Below are positions 28,066-37,503 of a DNA stretch of 37,503 bases, piece by piece (position 1 is the first letter of the stretch; the number at the start of each line of letters is the position of its first letter). This DNA comes from Cristatella mucedo (lineage: Eukaryota > Bryozoa > Phylactolaemata > Cristatellidae), in assembly GCA_009760855.2 (NCBI GenBank), contig WPIO01000311.1, positions 1-37,503 of the forward strand, in the 5' to 3' direction. Below the pieces are notes generated by a model. The model saw only the letters and a program-made list of their open reading frames with translations. It was not told the DNA's origin and made no database searches. Both the position numbers and the translations under genes were made by a program.

Positions 28066-28691
28066 GAGTTACATACGTCAAGACAATGTCACAATTTCTT
28101 GGGCCAGCTTGGCTGTAGTGTCCATATCAATGCAAGCTCGATTTCTCGCCAAGCTACCGAGCTGAAAGTAGACCGACCTTACCATGAACCGCGTGCGGTC
28201 ACGTGGTATCACTACTCCTTACACGATACTAGAAATGGCTCACTTACGGCAGTGCCCAAAGGACTGTCGCAAGCACTGCTGAGCATGAAAAAGAATGCAA
28301 CAGCAGAGCACAGCTGGAACTGGAAAGCCCTGGCAGCAGAATCTAATGCTCATGCCGTACTCGGCAGATGGCTAAGCAATAGCTAAGCGATAGGCAATTG
28401 AGCGCAGCAGTTCCGTGTGCCATCATTTAATGCACGAGCATCCAGGTGCATCGTCCAGGCAAATCGTTCGCAAGCGCAAGGCTCAGGCCCAGCTGAGCGC
28501 CGTGCATTTCACTACCGGCAGTGGCGCTTGCAATCATTTCCCTCGAGGAAGATTCCTCACGAAACCAGCACCAAAAGGTGGCCATCGAAGACGTAAAATT
28601 TAAATAAATAGTCTTACGTCCTAACAGGCTGGGCGTGCCAGCTATGTGCGCGGCCGCTGGGCTGGAGCCGACGTGCAGCAGCTGGACCCTA

Positions 28692-28701
28692 CCCCCCCCC
28701 C
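28692..28701 (+). repeat. C10 homopolymer
   Basis: Ten C in a row in the GC-rich block. Confidence 0.9.
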
Positions 28702-29907
28702 GGCATTCGGGTAGCGAGTCCACCGGAGCAGACACGCCCAATCCGGATGGTTAGCAGAAGAACACGTGATGGCCTCGCCTGACAAGCACAGCTGCCTGAG
28801 CAGTGCCTAACCGAATTCGCACGGTGCTCTGGGGCTGGTGCGTGGCCTGAGCAGTGGGCCATCGCCGCCGGCGATGCCAGCGTGCTCTGAGCTCGGCGGC
28901 ATCAGAGGCGGTGCGAGCAAGCTCGATAAAGCGCACGGCCAGAGCAGCAGCGATGGCGGCGACACGTTTGATATGGATAACGACTGAAGAGGGCCTGACG
29001 ATGACATGGCGGACACTGCCCCGCACCGATTGCGAGGTCGGAGGCATAACGGGATGAATTCGTCGTGGCGTCTGGGCCAGAACGTAAGATGCCTGCACAC
29101 GCGAATCGGCGAGAGCGAATCCGGTGGGTGCTTACCGGCATGGTGCCTGCGAGTGTGCGCCGCTCACATGCAGGCGGTGAGCTCGAAGAGCAACCTATCG
29201 AAGCACGGCGCCGGACGGCGGCACCGAGGAACGAAGAGGGAAATAAATAGGCCTACTTGGGTCAAACGAGAAAGCAAAGAGGAGATATGTCAGACGGCCC
29301 TCGCCGATCAGCAGCCGACACAGTCGCGAGCATTGTGCAAACGAGCCCCGTGTGCGACGAGCAGCAGCCGCCGGCAGGCAGGCTGGTGGGCAGGCTGGTG
29401 GGCAGGCACTGGCTCGCTAGACGGCCGACGACGATGCAGCGGCGAGCCGCTCGATTAGCTACTCGCTGGGCCGGGCGAAGGGTTGCGAGACGCACGAGCG
29501 CACTTCCAGAGCGGCCTCCTGGATCTCAGCACACGCACGCCTGCGGCCAGCGCAACAGGCGACAGCAAGGCGCTGGTGCCGAGTGTGCGCCACCGAATCA
29601 ACCGAACAGGCGAGCTCCCTCGCTGGGGCCCACTCGAGTTGATGCTGGCGGGCAGGTAGAAAGGCAGACGAAGATCTGGCCTTGGCCGATTCCACGGCCA
29701 GATCCAAGCTCGCGATGAGCAAGCGGCGGCTGCTGGCAAGCTCTCTCGGCGCTACAGCCAGGGCTCGCCGCAAGCCGCTGCAGAGGCCAACGACGAAAAG
29801 AGAGAGCTCGACCAGTTCTCTGCAATCACTGGATCGAAGGTCATGCCGCCTCGTCGCAACTGCAGCAGCTTCGACGGCTGCGAGCTCTCGGTAGGCTCTT
29901 CGCGATG

Positions 29908-30112
29908 CTACGGTCGGTCAGAGCGGCCGGCTCGGCACGGTATGCCGTTCGTGTCCATGGCCTCGGTCTGGCCGGCTGACTTGTCTGCGCCTCCGCCGCC
30001 ACGCAGTCGTCGAGGCTGCCGCTCCTCCGCCACCACCTCAAGACCGTGCCTGCGCGAGCGACGGGCGCGAGCGTCCAGCGGGCGCCGGGTTCGCGCAGCC
30101 GACCAGGAGCCA
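29908..30112 (-). CDS. S6K: p70 S6 kinase, probable last exon
   Basis: Acceptor TTGCGCAG ends at 30,113. The exon continues the codon split after exon 7 (GG + T) and stays open for 67 residues to a TAG at 29,908. The product is rich in Arg and Gly (RRSRRHG, RLRGGGGADK) and ends with a DTNGIPCRAGRSDRP phrase. I find no clear match to the C-terminal autoinhibitory tail of vertebrate enzymes. Support: correct phase, good splice site and the absence of stops in 68 codons; but GC-rich DNA is easily open, so the call is moderate. Confidence 0.5.
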
Positions 30113-30328
30113 CTGCGCAAGGGAGACGGTCACCCTGCCCCGCCCCCGAAACGGCCAGCCACTCGGCCGCGCGATCGACAGGCTGCTGGCGAGTCAGGCA
30201 GTCATGGCGACGTGCGCGACACGGGAGGCTGGCAGCAGAGCCCTGCCGCACAGGAAAAGGGGGAGGGCCGAAGCGACCAAAGACGGGCCGGCCGGGCTGA
30301 GAAAAGGGGTCGATCGCCCGCTGCTCAC

Positions 30329-30468
30329 CCGTCCAGCAGCGAGGCCGAGTCGCTCGCCATGAAGCGCGGGCTGAGCGCGCCGTGCTTGCGAGGCGATCGA
30401 GGCTCTTTCACCGATATCCACGGCTTGCTCATCTCCTCCAGCACGGACGGTGCCACGTAGGTGAAGCC
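30329..30468 (-). CDS. S6K: p70 S6 kinase, exon with the hydrophobic motif end
   Basis: Between acceptor CCACAG and donor GTGAGC. It begins GFTYVAPSVLEEM, the diagnostic sequence just after the TOR-phosphorylated Thr site region (F-L-GFTYVAPS) of S6 kinases, and goes on with PRSPRKHGALSPRFM, a Ser-Pro-rich stretch like the one that follows in animal S6 kinases. Ends in phase 2. Confidence 0.88.
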
Positions 30469-30571
30469 CTGTGGTGGCAGCGATGACTGCAGATGGGCGG
30501 CCGTGTTGCGAGCGCGTGACGACCTGCCGGCTCCTTGCCGGCCGAGCGCGACTGCAAGCGGAGGGCAAGCT

Positions 30572-30609
30572 GGGGGGCGGGCAGGGGGGGCGGGCAGGGG
30601 GGCGGGAGG
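30572..30609 (+). other. G-quadruplex-type G-run array in a kinase intron
   Basis: Four or more runs of 3-7 G, separated by CGGGCA-type spacers, lie between exons 6 and 7. The gene is on the minus strand, so the pre-mRNA carries the C-rich complement and the G-rich strand is the coding-strand partner. Confidence 0.6.
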
Positions 30610-30631
30610 CCGCAGCTTGCTCGCAGCTCAC

Positions 30632-30739
30632 CAAGAACACTTGGTTCACGCTCTCGCTCAGATCGCTGTCGTCGGGCGAGTCGACGGGGATCTGCTTCGT
30701 GAATTTCGTGTCGAAGTGGCTGGCGTCATCGTCGCTCGT
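30632..30739 (-). CDS. S6K: p70 S6 kinase, exon with AGC C-terminal and turn-motif region
   Basis: Thirty-six codons, phase 0 on both sides, acceptor AAAACAG, donor GTGAGC. The sequence contains FDTKFTKQIPVDSPDD and LSESVNQVFL, which is unmistakably the S6 kinase turn motif and the start of the hydrophobic motif; the next exon continues with GFTYVAPS. Confidence 0.93.
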
Positions 30740-30759
30740 CTGTTTTTTTTTGCCATGAA

Positions 30760-32280
30760 AAAGGCCGCCACATTCACAAGGCTGAACACAGCTGGACAGC
30801 AGTTTTTGCTACGAAATGCAAGCATAAAGCTCGAGTGCCGAGAAAGTAGGTATCTCCCAGCCAGCAGCAATGTCAAATTCTTGAGTGGATAAACGGTACA
30901 GGAATTCCCGATCCTTAGCAGCTGAGCACTAGTATCAGCAGCCTCGGAACGGAGCGCCCATTCTAGCTCATCAGAGGAGTATCCTGGTTGTTGCTCCAGC
31001 GTTTTTGTTATCGGCGCCTTATTCAGCGAGACTGGCTCACAGCTTGACTCATAAAGTGGGACAACCTATCAACTGAGACTCCACGTTTCCACCCCCACGG
31101 TGCTATGCAATGCAGGGCAAGACTTTACGCCAATTATCTGGATGACAGTGCCACCAAATCAGCTTAAACAGATTGCCTACTACTTATATTACCTACCACA
31201 GTGTTTACTTCTTTCAGAAGTAACACAAACATTCTTATGATCACGTCTAACTGACCATCTGGCAGGGCTATTGAGAAGCGCAGTTCAACTGATGTGGTAC
31301 TAAGTGGCAGGGCCATTAAGAAGCACGGTTCATCTGACGTGGCAGCTGATTTGCTTTCGAATGCATACAAATGTAATGTATACCTGTCTGCAACTCCACA
31401 AAGCCGTGCAGACTGTGTAGGTGTTACGCAGGAGTATTTTGCAGTCACAGCCTAAGCGTCTTTCGGTATGCATTCGGTAACCAACAGACTTCGTCGGTCG
31501 GATTTATATTGAGCAAAACGCCACCGAGGTATAACAGCACTAGAAAGATAACACGACTGACCTAAAGAAGACTGAACCCACGACCTCCGAAACCAGAGGA
31601 ATTAGCCATAGCAAGACGTCAAGTCAGTCATGCCTTTCCTCAACACTAAAGCAAATCCGTGCAAAAAGTTTCAAAAGGAAATTTGGGCCAATATTTACGA
31701 TGCCTGCTCAAACAGCACGGGATTGTGGTAACTTGGCTACACAGCATTAGCAGTGCCACTTTCATCGCACTCTTGTGCGCTCTGGCAGCAATAAATTGCC
31801 ACTTTACTTCGACGGTTGTTACCTTAACCGCGGGACCAAACCCGTGCGGCATAGATCGCCAGGGTCCGACTCAGTGCAGTGCTACCGTCAGCCGGCCTTC
31901 GCCCCTGTATAACCATCCTTCCTTCTATAGCAGCAGGTATAGGTAGATGACCTGCTTCACCTCCCACCAGGGGGAGAGGTGAGGGTTTCTAAGCCATACA
32001 TAGCCATCAAACGCTGTGCATCAGCTCAGTGATGCTAACCGACGGAGAATCTGAATTCAGCCTGGTCACATGGACACATTCCTTCGAGTGGGTAGGTCTT
32101 TTCCCAAAAAGGTATCACGATAAAAAAGGTAGTGCAGGCCACAAATAATGAACCATTTGTACAGCCGCCCTAAGGGAGTCAATTGGCTAGTGATAACAAG
32201 CACAATTGCAGCATGCATTAGCACACAAGGAACAACTCACACGGACACAGCAAATGCTAAGAGAAACAGGAGAAATCTTA
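30760..32280. other. Intron of the S6 kinase gene, first part
   Basis: Intronic on the minus strand between exons 5 and 6. Nothing else is supported except an imperfect tandem duplication near 31,258-31,345 (GGCAGGGC(T/C)ATT unit). Confidence 0.5.
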
Positions 32281-32282
32281 GT

Positions 32283-32638
32283 TTTTATAGTTTCTTTCAA
32301 GTAAGGGAATATCGTGATGTGAGACGGGTGAGTTTCAGGCTTTGGGAGCATAAGAACTGAATGAGTGTACTGTCTCAAAAGTATTTGGGCTTAGAAAGGG
32401 GCAAGCTAAGCACTTGAGTCAGAAGAGTGTGTGTGGTATGATGCAAAGCCTGATTAGGAAATCTTTCAAACAGGTAGGGCGAAGCAAATAATGAAGAGAT
32501 CTAAAAGTGAGAGACAGAATTGTGTTGCTTAGTCAATAGACTGCTTGACGGTGAGCCTGTGCGGGTCGATGAGAAGCAGTGTAATGTGGCAGTTGCTACT
32601 TTGGCAACAGATAAGCCAGGCAGCCAAGTTAGTAGGTG
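32283..32638 (-). mobile_element. Decayed LINE fragment, head to head with the next
   Basis: Minus-strand copy of the LINE family (TTTCAGGCTTTGGGAGCATA, CTAAAAGTGAGAGACA, GCGGGTCGATGAGAAGCAGT). It abuts a plus-strand copy at about 32,638, so the pair forms an inverted repeat. Confidence 0.75.
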
Positions 32639-33220
32639 CGAAACTCTGCAGTTAGGCTTCTCTGTCGTGAGCATCTCAGTTGCCACACATGCCACATCTC
32701 GCTGACCTGCACTGGCTCCCAGTCAAGCAGCGCATCGACTTCCAGGTTCTGTCACTTACTTCTAGGTCCCTTCATTCTTAGGACCCAGCCTACCCATCAG
32801 ATCTACTCCCCCACCAGGCTAAGCATCCTAGCACCTGCTTTTCTGAATCTAATCGTTCAGCCACACCTCATAAGAACCCCAAATCCTTTGGAGACCGTGC
32901 CTTTAGTTCGTATGCTCCCAAAGCCCGGAATTCACTTCATACTGGCGTCACGACATCCCATGAGTTGATGACATTTCAAAATAAGCTAAAATGCATATAT
33001 TTATCACAGCATTTAGTGGGTCCATGTCCTTTGTGTGCTGACACCGTGCATGCTGTCACTAACCATACTTGCATGCTGACCCTGTGTATGTCACCTCTAA
33101 CCATGTTATGCTCGTTGCTATTGAGCATGCTACCACTAACCATTCGCCCATGCTTCCTTTACAGCATATGTAAAGTGCAAAAACGAGATAAGTTCTCTGA
33201 TAGCGCTACACAAAAATATT
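32639..33220 (+). mobile_element. LINE 3' fragment, plus strand
   Basis: Plus-strand copy from the C-terminal coding region (CTGACCTGCACTGGCTCCCA, TATGCTCCCAAAGC) through the 3' UTR (GCATTTAGTGGGTCCATGTC). Its tail is only a degenerate ATATTATT. It lies in the kinase intron in antisense to the gene. Confidence 0.82.
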
Positions 33221-33397
33221 ATTTTTCCAATAGCTGTAATAGTCTTATTGAACGGGAAGGAAAACCTGGAAGAGAAATAACGGTAGTCCAGATGGGATGA
33301 CAAGAATGGGCCAGCTTGTTTGAATAACCTGATCTAAGCAAGTCCTACTTAGCATTGCTAAGGCCGGCATGCTAACTGAGATGAGCTTCCTACTCAC

Positions 33398-33475
33398 GAG
33401 ATTCGGTCTGAATGGCGGTTCCAGAATCTGCTGCTCGCAGTCAGTCCAGTTGGTGTGTCGGAAGAACAGATGTGA
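33398..33475 (-). CDS. S6K: p70 S6 kinase, exon with FFRHTNW motif
   Basis: Twenty-six codons, acceptor TTGTGCTTCAG, donor GTGAGT. LFFRHTNW and LEPPFRPNL match the start of the AGC-kinase C-terminal extension of S6 kinases. Confidence 0.92.
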
Positions 33476-33607
33476 CTGAAGCACAAGATAACCAGAATAG
33501 ACACTGATTATGGATAACAGCATCGCTCACAGCGTTCAATCCGACAGGGGTGGCAGACGAGGGCTGTGACTGGACATCAAAGCACAGGGGCAGCAGTGGC
33601 AACTTGC

Positions 33608-33670
33608 CTTGATCGCCTCTGCATCGTCTGAACCGCCGCCCAGCCGTTCAACGATGTTTTTCTTTAGCAG
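33608..33670 (-). CDS. S6K: p70 S6 kinase, exon with RLGGG motif and GC donor
   Basis: Twenty-one codons: LLKKNIVERLGGGSDDAEAI. This is the last helix of the kinase domain (R-L-G-x-G). Acceptor ACGTTGCAG. The donor is AAG|GCAAGT, a GC-AG intron with otherwise perfect consensus to the U1 RNA. Confidence 0.9.
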
Positions 33671-33920
33671 CTGCAACGTTGAAGCCAAAGTTGAATCGCA
33701 GCATGTCACGATTGATGACAGCAGACTGCAGAACAACGGGGACGAGAGGGGTGCGACAGGCGATGTCTAAAGGGCCTGAGAGAGAAAGTGAGATGAGTGA
33801 GAGAAAGAGGATATAAATACATAAATACATACACACATTCATATACATATAAAGAGATGATTTTAGTTAGCACAGAGCAGAGGTTATGTCACAAGAAGCT
33901 GACTGCAAGGAATTACATAC

Positions 33921-33986
33921 CTTTTTTATAAGTCCCCTTGCTTCATTGGATAAGTATGGAGGAAGATTGAATTTGGCTCTCATGAT
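33921..33986 (-). CDS. S6K: p70 S6 kinase, exon with LPPYLSNEAR
   Basis: Twenty-two codons between acceptor GGGTTTTTTTAG and donor GTATGT. FNLPPYLSNEARGLIKK matches kinase subdomain X-XI of S6 kinases, and the join to the next exon falls between KK and LL as expected. Confidence 0.92.
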
Positions 33987-33989
33987 CTA

Positions 33990-34970
33990 AAAAAACCCGA
34001 CTATAAGCAAGGTTCGTACGGTGTGCATGACAACTAGCCGAAAGCTTCCAAACTGCAGCAGGAAACTGCGCTGCCCGTGCGGTGGTGCACTCAATGTCAG
34101 TGGTGTCACCAGCATCCCACCTTTTTAAGTTTATAGATACATATATCTATCTTTTTTCCGAAATTGAAGAAACGAATGGCTAGCCGATTTGCAAAGCCAG
34201 ACCGTCGTGTCAATTCTCACAGTCAAGCAAGCAAGCATCCTTCGTCGTGTATTTTTAGGGCCGAGGAGAATGCACATTAAATCACTTTTCTTTCTGCATA
34301 TGTGGAATGACAGCAGCCAGAAACATGCTCGGTCTCAATCGGATCACGTACGTACGTGCACGAGGTCAGTAGTCTGAAGGGAGCATTAGCTACAAATATG
34401 CTCAGTAAGCCAGACCAGGGCGTGGAGAAAATGGAAATGCAGCTGAACCTTGTGCTGCATTTATAAAACTATCAACTATTACTGCCCCCAAAGCACATGG
34501 TAGCTCTAATGATAAAGAAAGCCTTATCTTTATGGAGCAGCGGTTTAAACAGTAACACACATCTTATACTCGCCTGCTTGACAACGCCTAGTATCTTTTG
34601 ATTATCCATGAAACGAGTTGCACCATTCAACCGTCAACTCTGTTTGACACTTTCGACCGATAATAACAACTTTGATAAGTGAGACGTTTTATTAGGAATT
34701 GTGCGCTAGAGTAGGCCAGGACCCCCAAGTGTGTGTCGTTGGTTTGATTCTAATCCATGCATGAAAGTCCACCAGTCTAGAGCACGGATGGTAAGTTTTA
34801 CATCACAGCACCTAAGGCCTGGTGGAAACATGGGTCGAAAAAAACTACAGTCTGTCCAGTGAGTATGGCCACATCAGCAGAATCAACGTTTCATACAAAT
34901 AATATTATAGCTAAAGGTTCAATTGCCTCTTGAATGCATATATAATCCATTATTAATTATAATGCCAAAA
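33990..34970. other. Intron of the S6 kinase gene, no other feature
   Basis: Between exons 2 and 3 listed here. I see no further coding segment or clear repeat before the LINE at 34,975. Confidence 0.45.
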
Positions 34971-34974
34971 CTTA

Positions 34975-35515
34975 CAGGTCTTCTGGCCTGTGCAATAAGG
35001 CGCTCACAGATGGTACACAACTGTACAGCTAAGTATATCTGTGGTGAACGTAGCAGTAGCTACACGTTACACCACTTCTCAGCGACCTGCACTAGCTCCC
35101 AATGAAGCAGTTGATCGACTTCAAGGTTTTGTCATCCGCTTAGGCCCGTTCATTCTCTTTTGCCGGCCTACCTATTCAAACTAATTCCCCATCAGGCCAG
35201 GCATCGTAGCACTTGCTTTTCGAGCAGTGCCTCAAACAAAATCCTTAGGAGACTGCGCCTTTTACTAAAGCTTAGAAGTCATGCCCGACTGACTTCACAA
35301 CATCCCATGACTTGACGACATTTAAAATAAGCTAGACAAATGCATCGGCTCCTCATAGCATTTGCTAGGTCCGTATGAATTGCCCTTCGTGTACTTATGC
35401 ATGCTGACACAGTATGTTATCATCAGCCAATTGAAATGCTTCATTTAGAGATTTGTCAAGTGCCTCAAACGAAATTTAGTTCTCTTAGGGTGCTATAAAA
35501 TGTATTATTATTATT
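34975..35515 (+). mobile_element. LINE 3' fragment with (ATT)n tail
   Basis: Plus strand: CTGGCCTGTGCAATAAGGCG and CAGCGACCTGCACTAGCTCC (C-terminal coding part), CATTTAAAATAAGCTAG, then the 3' UTR and a tail of TATTATTATTATTA. Old, with many indels. It lies in a kinase intron, antisense to the gene. Confidence 0.82.
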
Positions 35516-36884
35516 ACTGAAATCAATGTGAACCAGTAACTCGTGACGCCCAAGCAAAAGAAAGTCTAGTAAAACTTTAAGGTTCCTTACATAGAAAAGC
35601 CCAGATGGGGGAAGGTGGGTGGGAGGGGGAACTCGAGATCATAAGGGTCGGTGAATTTGTAAATACCGACGAGTGATTAGAGTTGGGGAAGAACTGGAGA
35701 AATTTGCTGCTCTGTACCGGCTGGGTTTTGAGGTTGCTATTATTCCTTGGCCATCGAGAGTGAAACCCTAAATTTCACTTCTGGTACATTAGGTCCGTGC
35801 ATGGCAAGGCTGCTGAGTCGGTACAGGTTCTATTTTTGTTGTCTTTAATAAAGTTTATCTTTCATATCATTTTGCTAGACGTTGAGCTAAACAGCATTCG
35901 TGCCATTGACCCGTTATGCTGTAACGTCTTTAATGGGCGTTATCAAACACAGCAACAAAAAAGCAGCCAGCATAGCCAATTTCAAGCTAGAAAGACAGGT
36001 TGATTTGCGGCCTAAGCATGCCATAGTGATTGAAGTCGAAGCAGCAAATAACAGCATTTCTTGGTTTGACTCGTAAGATACAACTTTTTCTTGTCGCCTA
36101 CCTTGTGCATAATCTACTTGCTATGGATGCTGAAAGTTGTCTTCTTTGCTTCGATTCACTGAGGGCTTGACAACACTGACATCCCCACGCCACAGCTCGT
36201 CAAATACGAGAAGACCCTCCTCCGCCAAAACACGAGCACATTTGGAGAAGCTTGTGGGTTTGTTTAGTGACAAAATTGGATCGTTTTAAAGACTGTACCA
36301 GAATCTGCACAGCAAACAAAAACCGTGGCCATGTTTAGCACTTGAGCGCAGAAGTGAATATTTTAGAATAATGGTCCCGGTAGCTGGAAATTATAGCGAC
36401 CTCAAAATGCACCCATTAAACATGACTAAACGTCTCCTGACTCCCCACACGCACGAGCGCATGTACACTAGTGCTCGTCGATATGACCGCCACTAATCCA
36501 GAAGATCCTTAAACTCTCGATGGCTTCTTGATTCACAGCTTTGAATCGTTTTTTTATATGGCAAAACAACTTTAGTTTCCTTTTACTCCGTGGACGTAAC
36601 AGATTGCTGGCTCACTTTGGCTTGACCATCGTAATAAGTATGGATTCTTATTTGCATGCCATTTCATTGTAGGTTTTGCAAAAATTCTCAGGAAACATCG
36701 TTTCAGGAGGTGCAGCCATAATTATTGAACACAGTTTACATCTTCAGAAAAATGCAAATGAAGCTAAGAACGAATATGCTTGGCTACATCCACTTTAGCG
36801 CATGCTATGTCCATGAAACCTTATCGACTCCTGGCTGCAATTTGGGCAGACATGCAAGTACTGCAGGCTTAAGTGCAAAACTAC
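35516..36884. other. Intron of the S6 kinase gene, nothing recognised
   Basis: No coding segment with family similarity and no clear repeat. Confidence 0.4.
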
Positions 36885-36926
36885 CTTCTCGATCGTCTTC
36901 TTCCTATTCTCAGCCGTGAATGGCGG
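36885..36926 (-). CDS. S6K: p70 S6 kinase, 42-bp micro-exon
   Basis: Fourteen codons, PPFTAENRKKTIEK, between acceptor TTCATTTTAG and donor GTAGTT. It fits exactly after the LTGA end of the preceding exon and matches kinase subdomain IX-X of S6 kinases. Confidence 0.93.
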
Positions 36927-37070
36927 CTAAAATGAAAAGGGCCATACATGTAAGTCCACAGAGGCAGCAATGACGCATGTGGGCCCATGGCATAAGCACC
37001 CTCGGCCAACATGCATGGGCATTTGTGTGCACGTGTGCACAATCACACGTGCAGAGCACACGTGCCCACT

Positions 37071-37083
37071 CACACACACACAC
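37071..37083 (+). repeat. (CA)n microsatellite
   Basis: Short CA run in the intron between the two 5'-most kinase exons in the window. Confidence 0.8.
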
Positions 37084-37098
37084 TTGCCTGCTGTGCTA

Positions 37099-37503
<405 letters not shown>

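Larger units (their letters stand above)
28600..30620. other. GC-rich block around the 3' exons of the S6 kinase gene
   Basis: A sudden change to very G+C-rich, CpG-rich sequence with long open frames on both strands. Exons 7 and 8 of the kinase lie in its right part. Left of 29,908 I see no recognisable gene; the frames there are mutually overlapping and low in complexity (for example a GGGCAGGCTGGT duplication at 29,375-29,410), as GC-rich DNA gives by chance. It may be a CpG island, kinase 3' UTR, or exons of a gene I cannot recognise. Confidence 0.6.

Noticed and set aside
28751-30300. Long open frames on both strands in the GC-rich block as genes
   Set aside because: They overlap in several frames on both strands, have Arg/Ala/Pro-rich low-complexity products and no recognisable domain; open frames are expected by chance at this G+C content. 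Only the exon at 29,908-30,112 has splice and phase support.
31560-31640. tRNA-derived SINE on the minus strand (B-box-like GGTCGTGGGTTCAGTC)
   Set aside because: Only the B-box-like part is fair; the distance to any A-box-like sequence is too short and no cloverleaf forms.
32283-33220. Twin-primed (5'-inverted) single LINE insertion
   Set aside because: Twin priming gives two segments that do not overlap in the element; here both copies cover the same region and differ from each other.
34725-34765. Second tRNA-like B box (GGTTTGATTCTAATCC)
   Set aside because: No A box, no acceptor stem and no terminator nearby.

Overview
The window joins two very different kinds of DNA. Bases 1 to about 23,560 are an AT-rich, gene-dense endogenous Polinton/Maverick element (polinton or adintovirus-like virus). 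It has terminal inverted repeats of about 180 bp and a retroviral-type integrase. It also encodes a protein-primed family B DNA polymerase, a double-jelly-roll major capsid protein, two penton-like minor capsid paralogues, a packaging ATPase and an adenain-type protease. Bases 23,660 to 37,503 are host DNA of an invertebrate animal. I see there a tRNA-Asn(GUU) gene, eight minus-strand exons of a p70 ribosomal protein S6 kinase gene, and many decayed copies of one L2/CR1-type LINE family. I cannot name the phylum from the sequence.

Element layout, left to right: left TIR; a two-membrane-helix protein (+); integrase (-); a Cys-rich zinc protein (+); a fibre-like protein (-); a PD-(D/E)XK exonuclease (-); then a long minus-strand morphogenesis block (MCP, pVI-like protein, minor capsid protein 1, minor capsid protein 2, a coiled-coil protein, ATPase). 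Next come a zinc-ribbon protein and protease (+), a possible OB-fold protein (+), a phospholipase A2-like protein (-), a free-standing HNH-AP2 homing-type endonuclease (+) and a membrane-active protein (-). A cluster of four fibre-like genes follows (+), then five small or unknown genes (-), the DNA polymerase (-) and the right TIR. A 1.8-kb 5'-truncated LINE with a 7-bp target duplication sits inside the polymerase gene.

The element is a fossil in uneven decay. The MCP, minor capsid protein 1, the HNH gene and several others are open from end to end. Polymerase, integrase, ATPase, nuclease, PLA2 and many accessory genes carry in-frame stops, frameshifts, a deletion, a repeat expansion or a lost catalytic residue. 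I count 15 in-frame stops; because these are substitutions they are not easily explained by homopolymer sequencing error, although several of the frameshifts could be.

The most unusual points are: (1) a TATATAG-like motif fused almost directly to the start codon of most genes, including divergent gene pairs only 9-10 bp apart; (2) at least five paralogous genes with phage-tail-fibre-type repeats; (3) an HNH-AP2 endonuclease of a kind usual in phages; (4) a 12 x 19-bp repeat expansion that cuts off the end of the PLA2 gene; (5) a pair of tandem minor-capsid paralogues of which only one is intact; (6) a palindromic right end with a second, diverged TIR copy.
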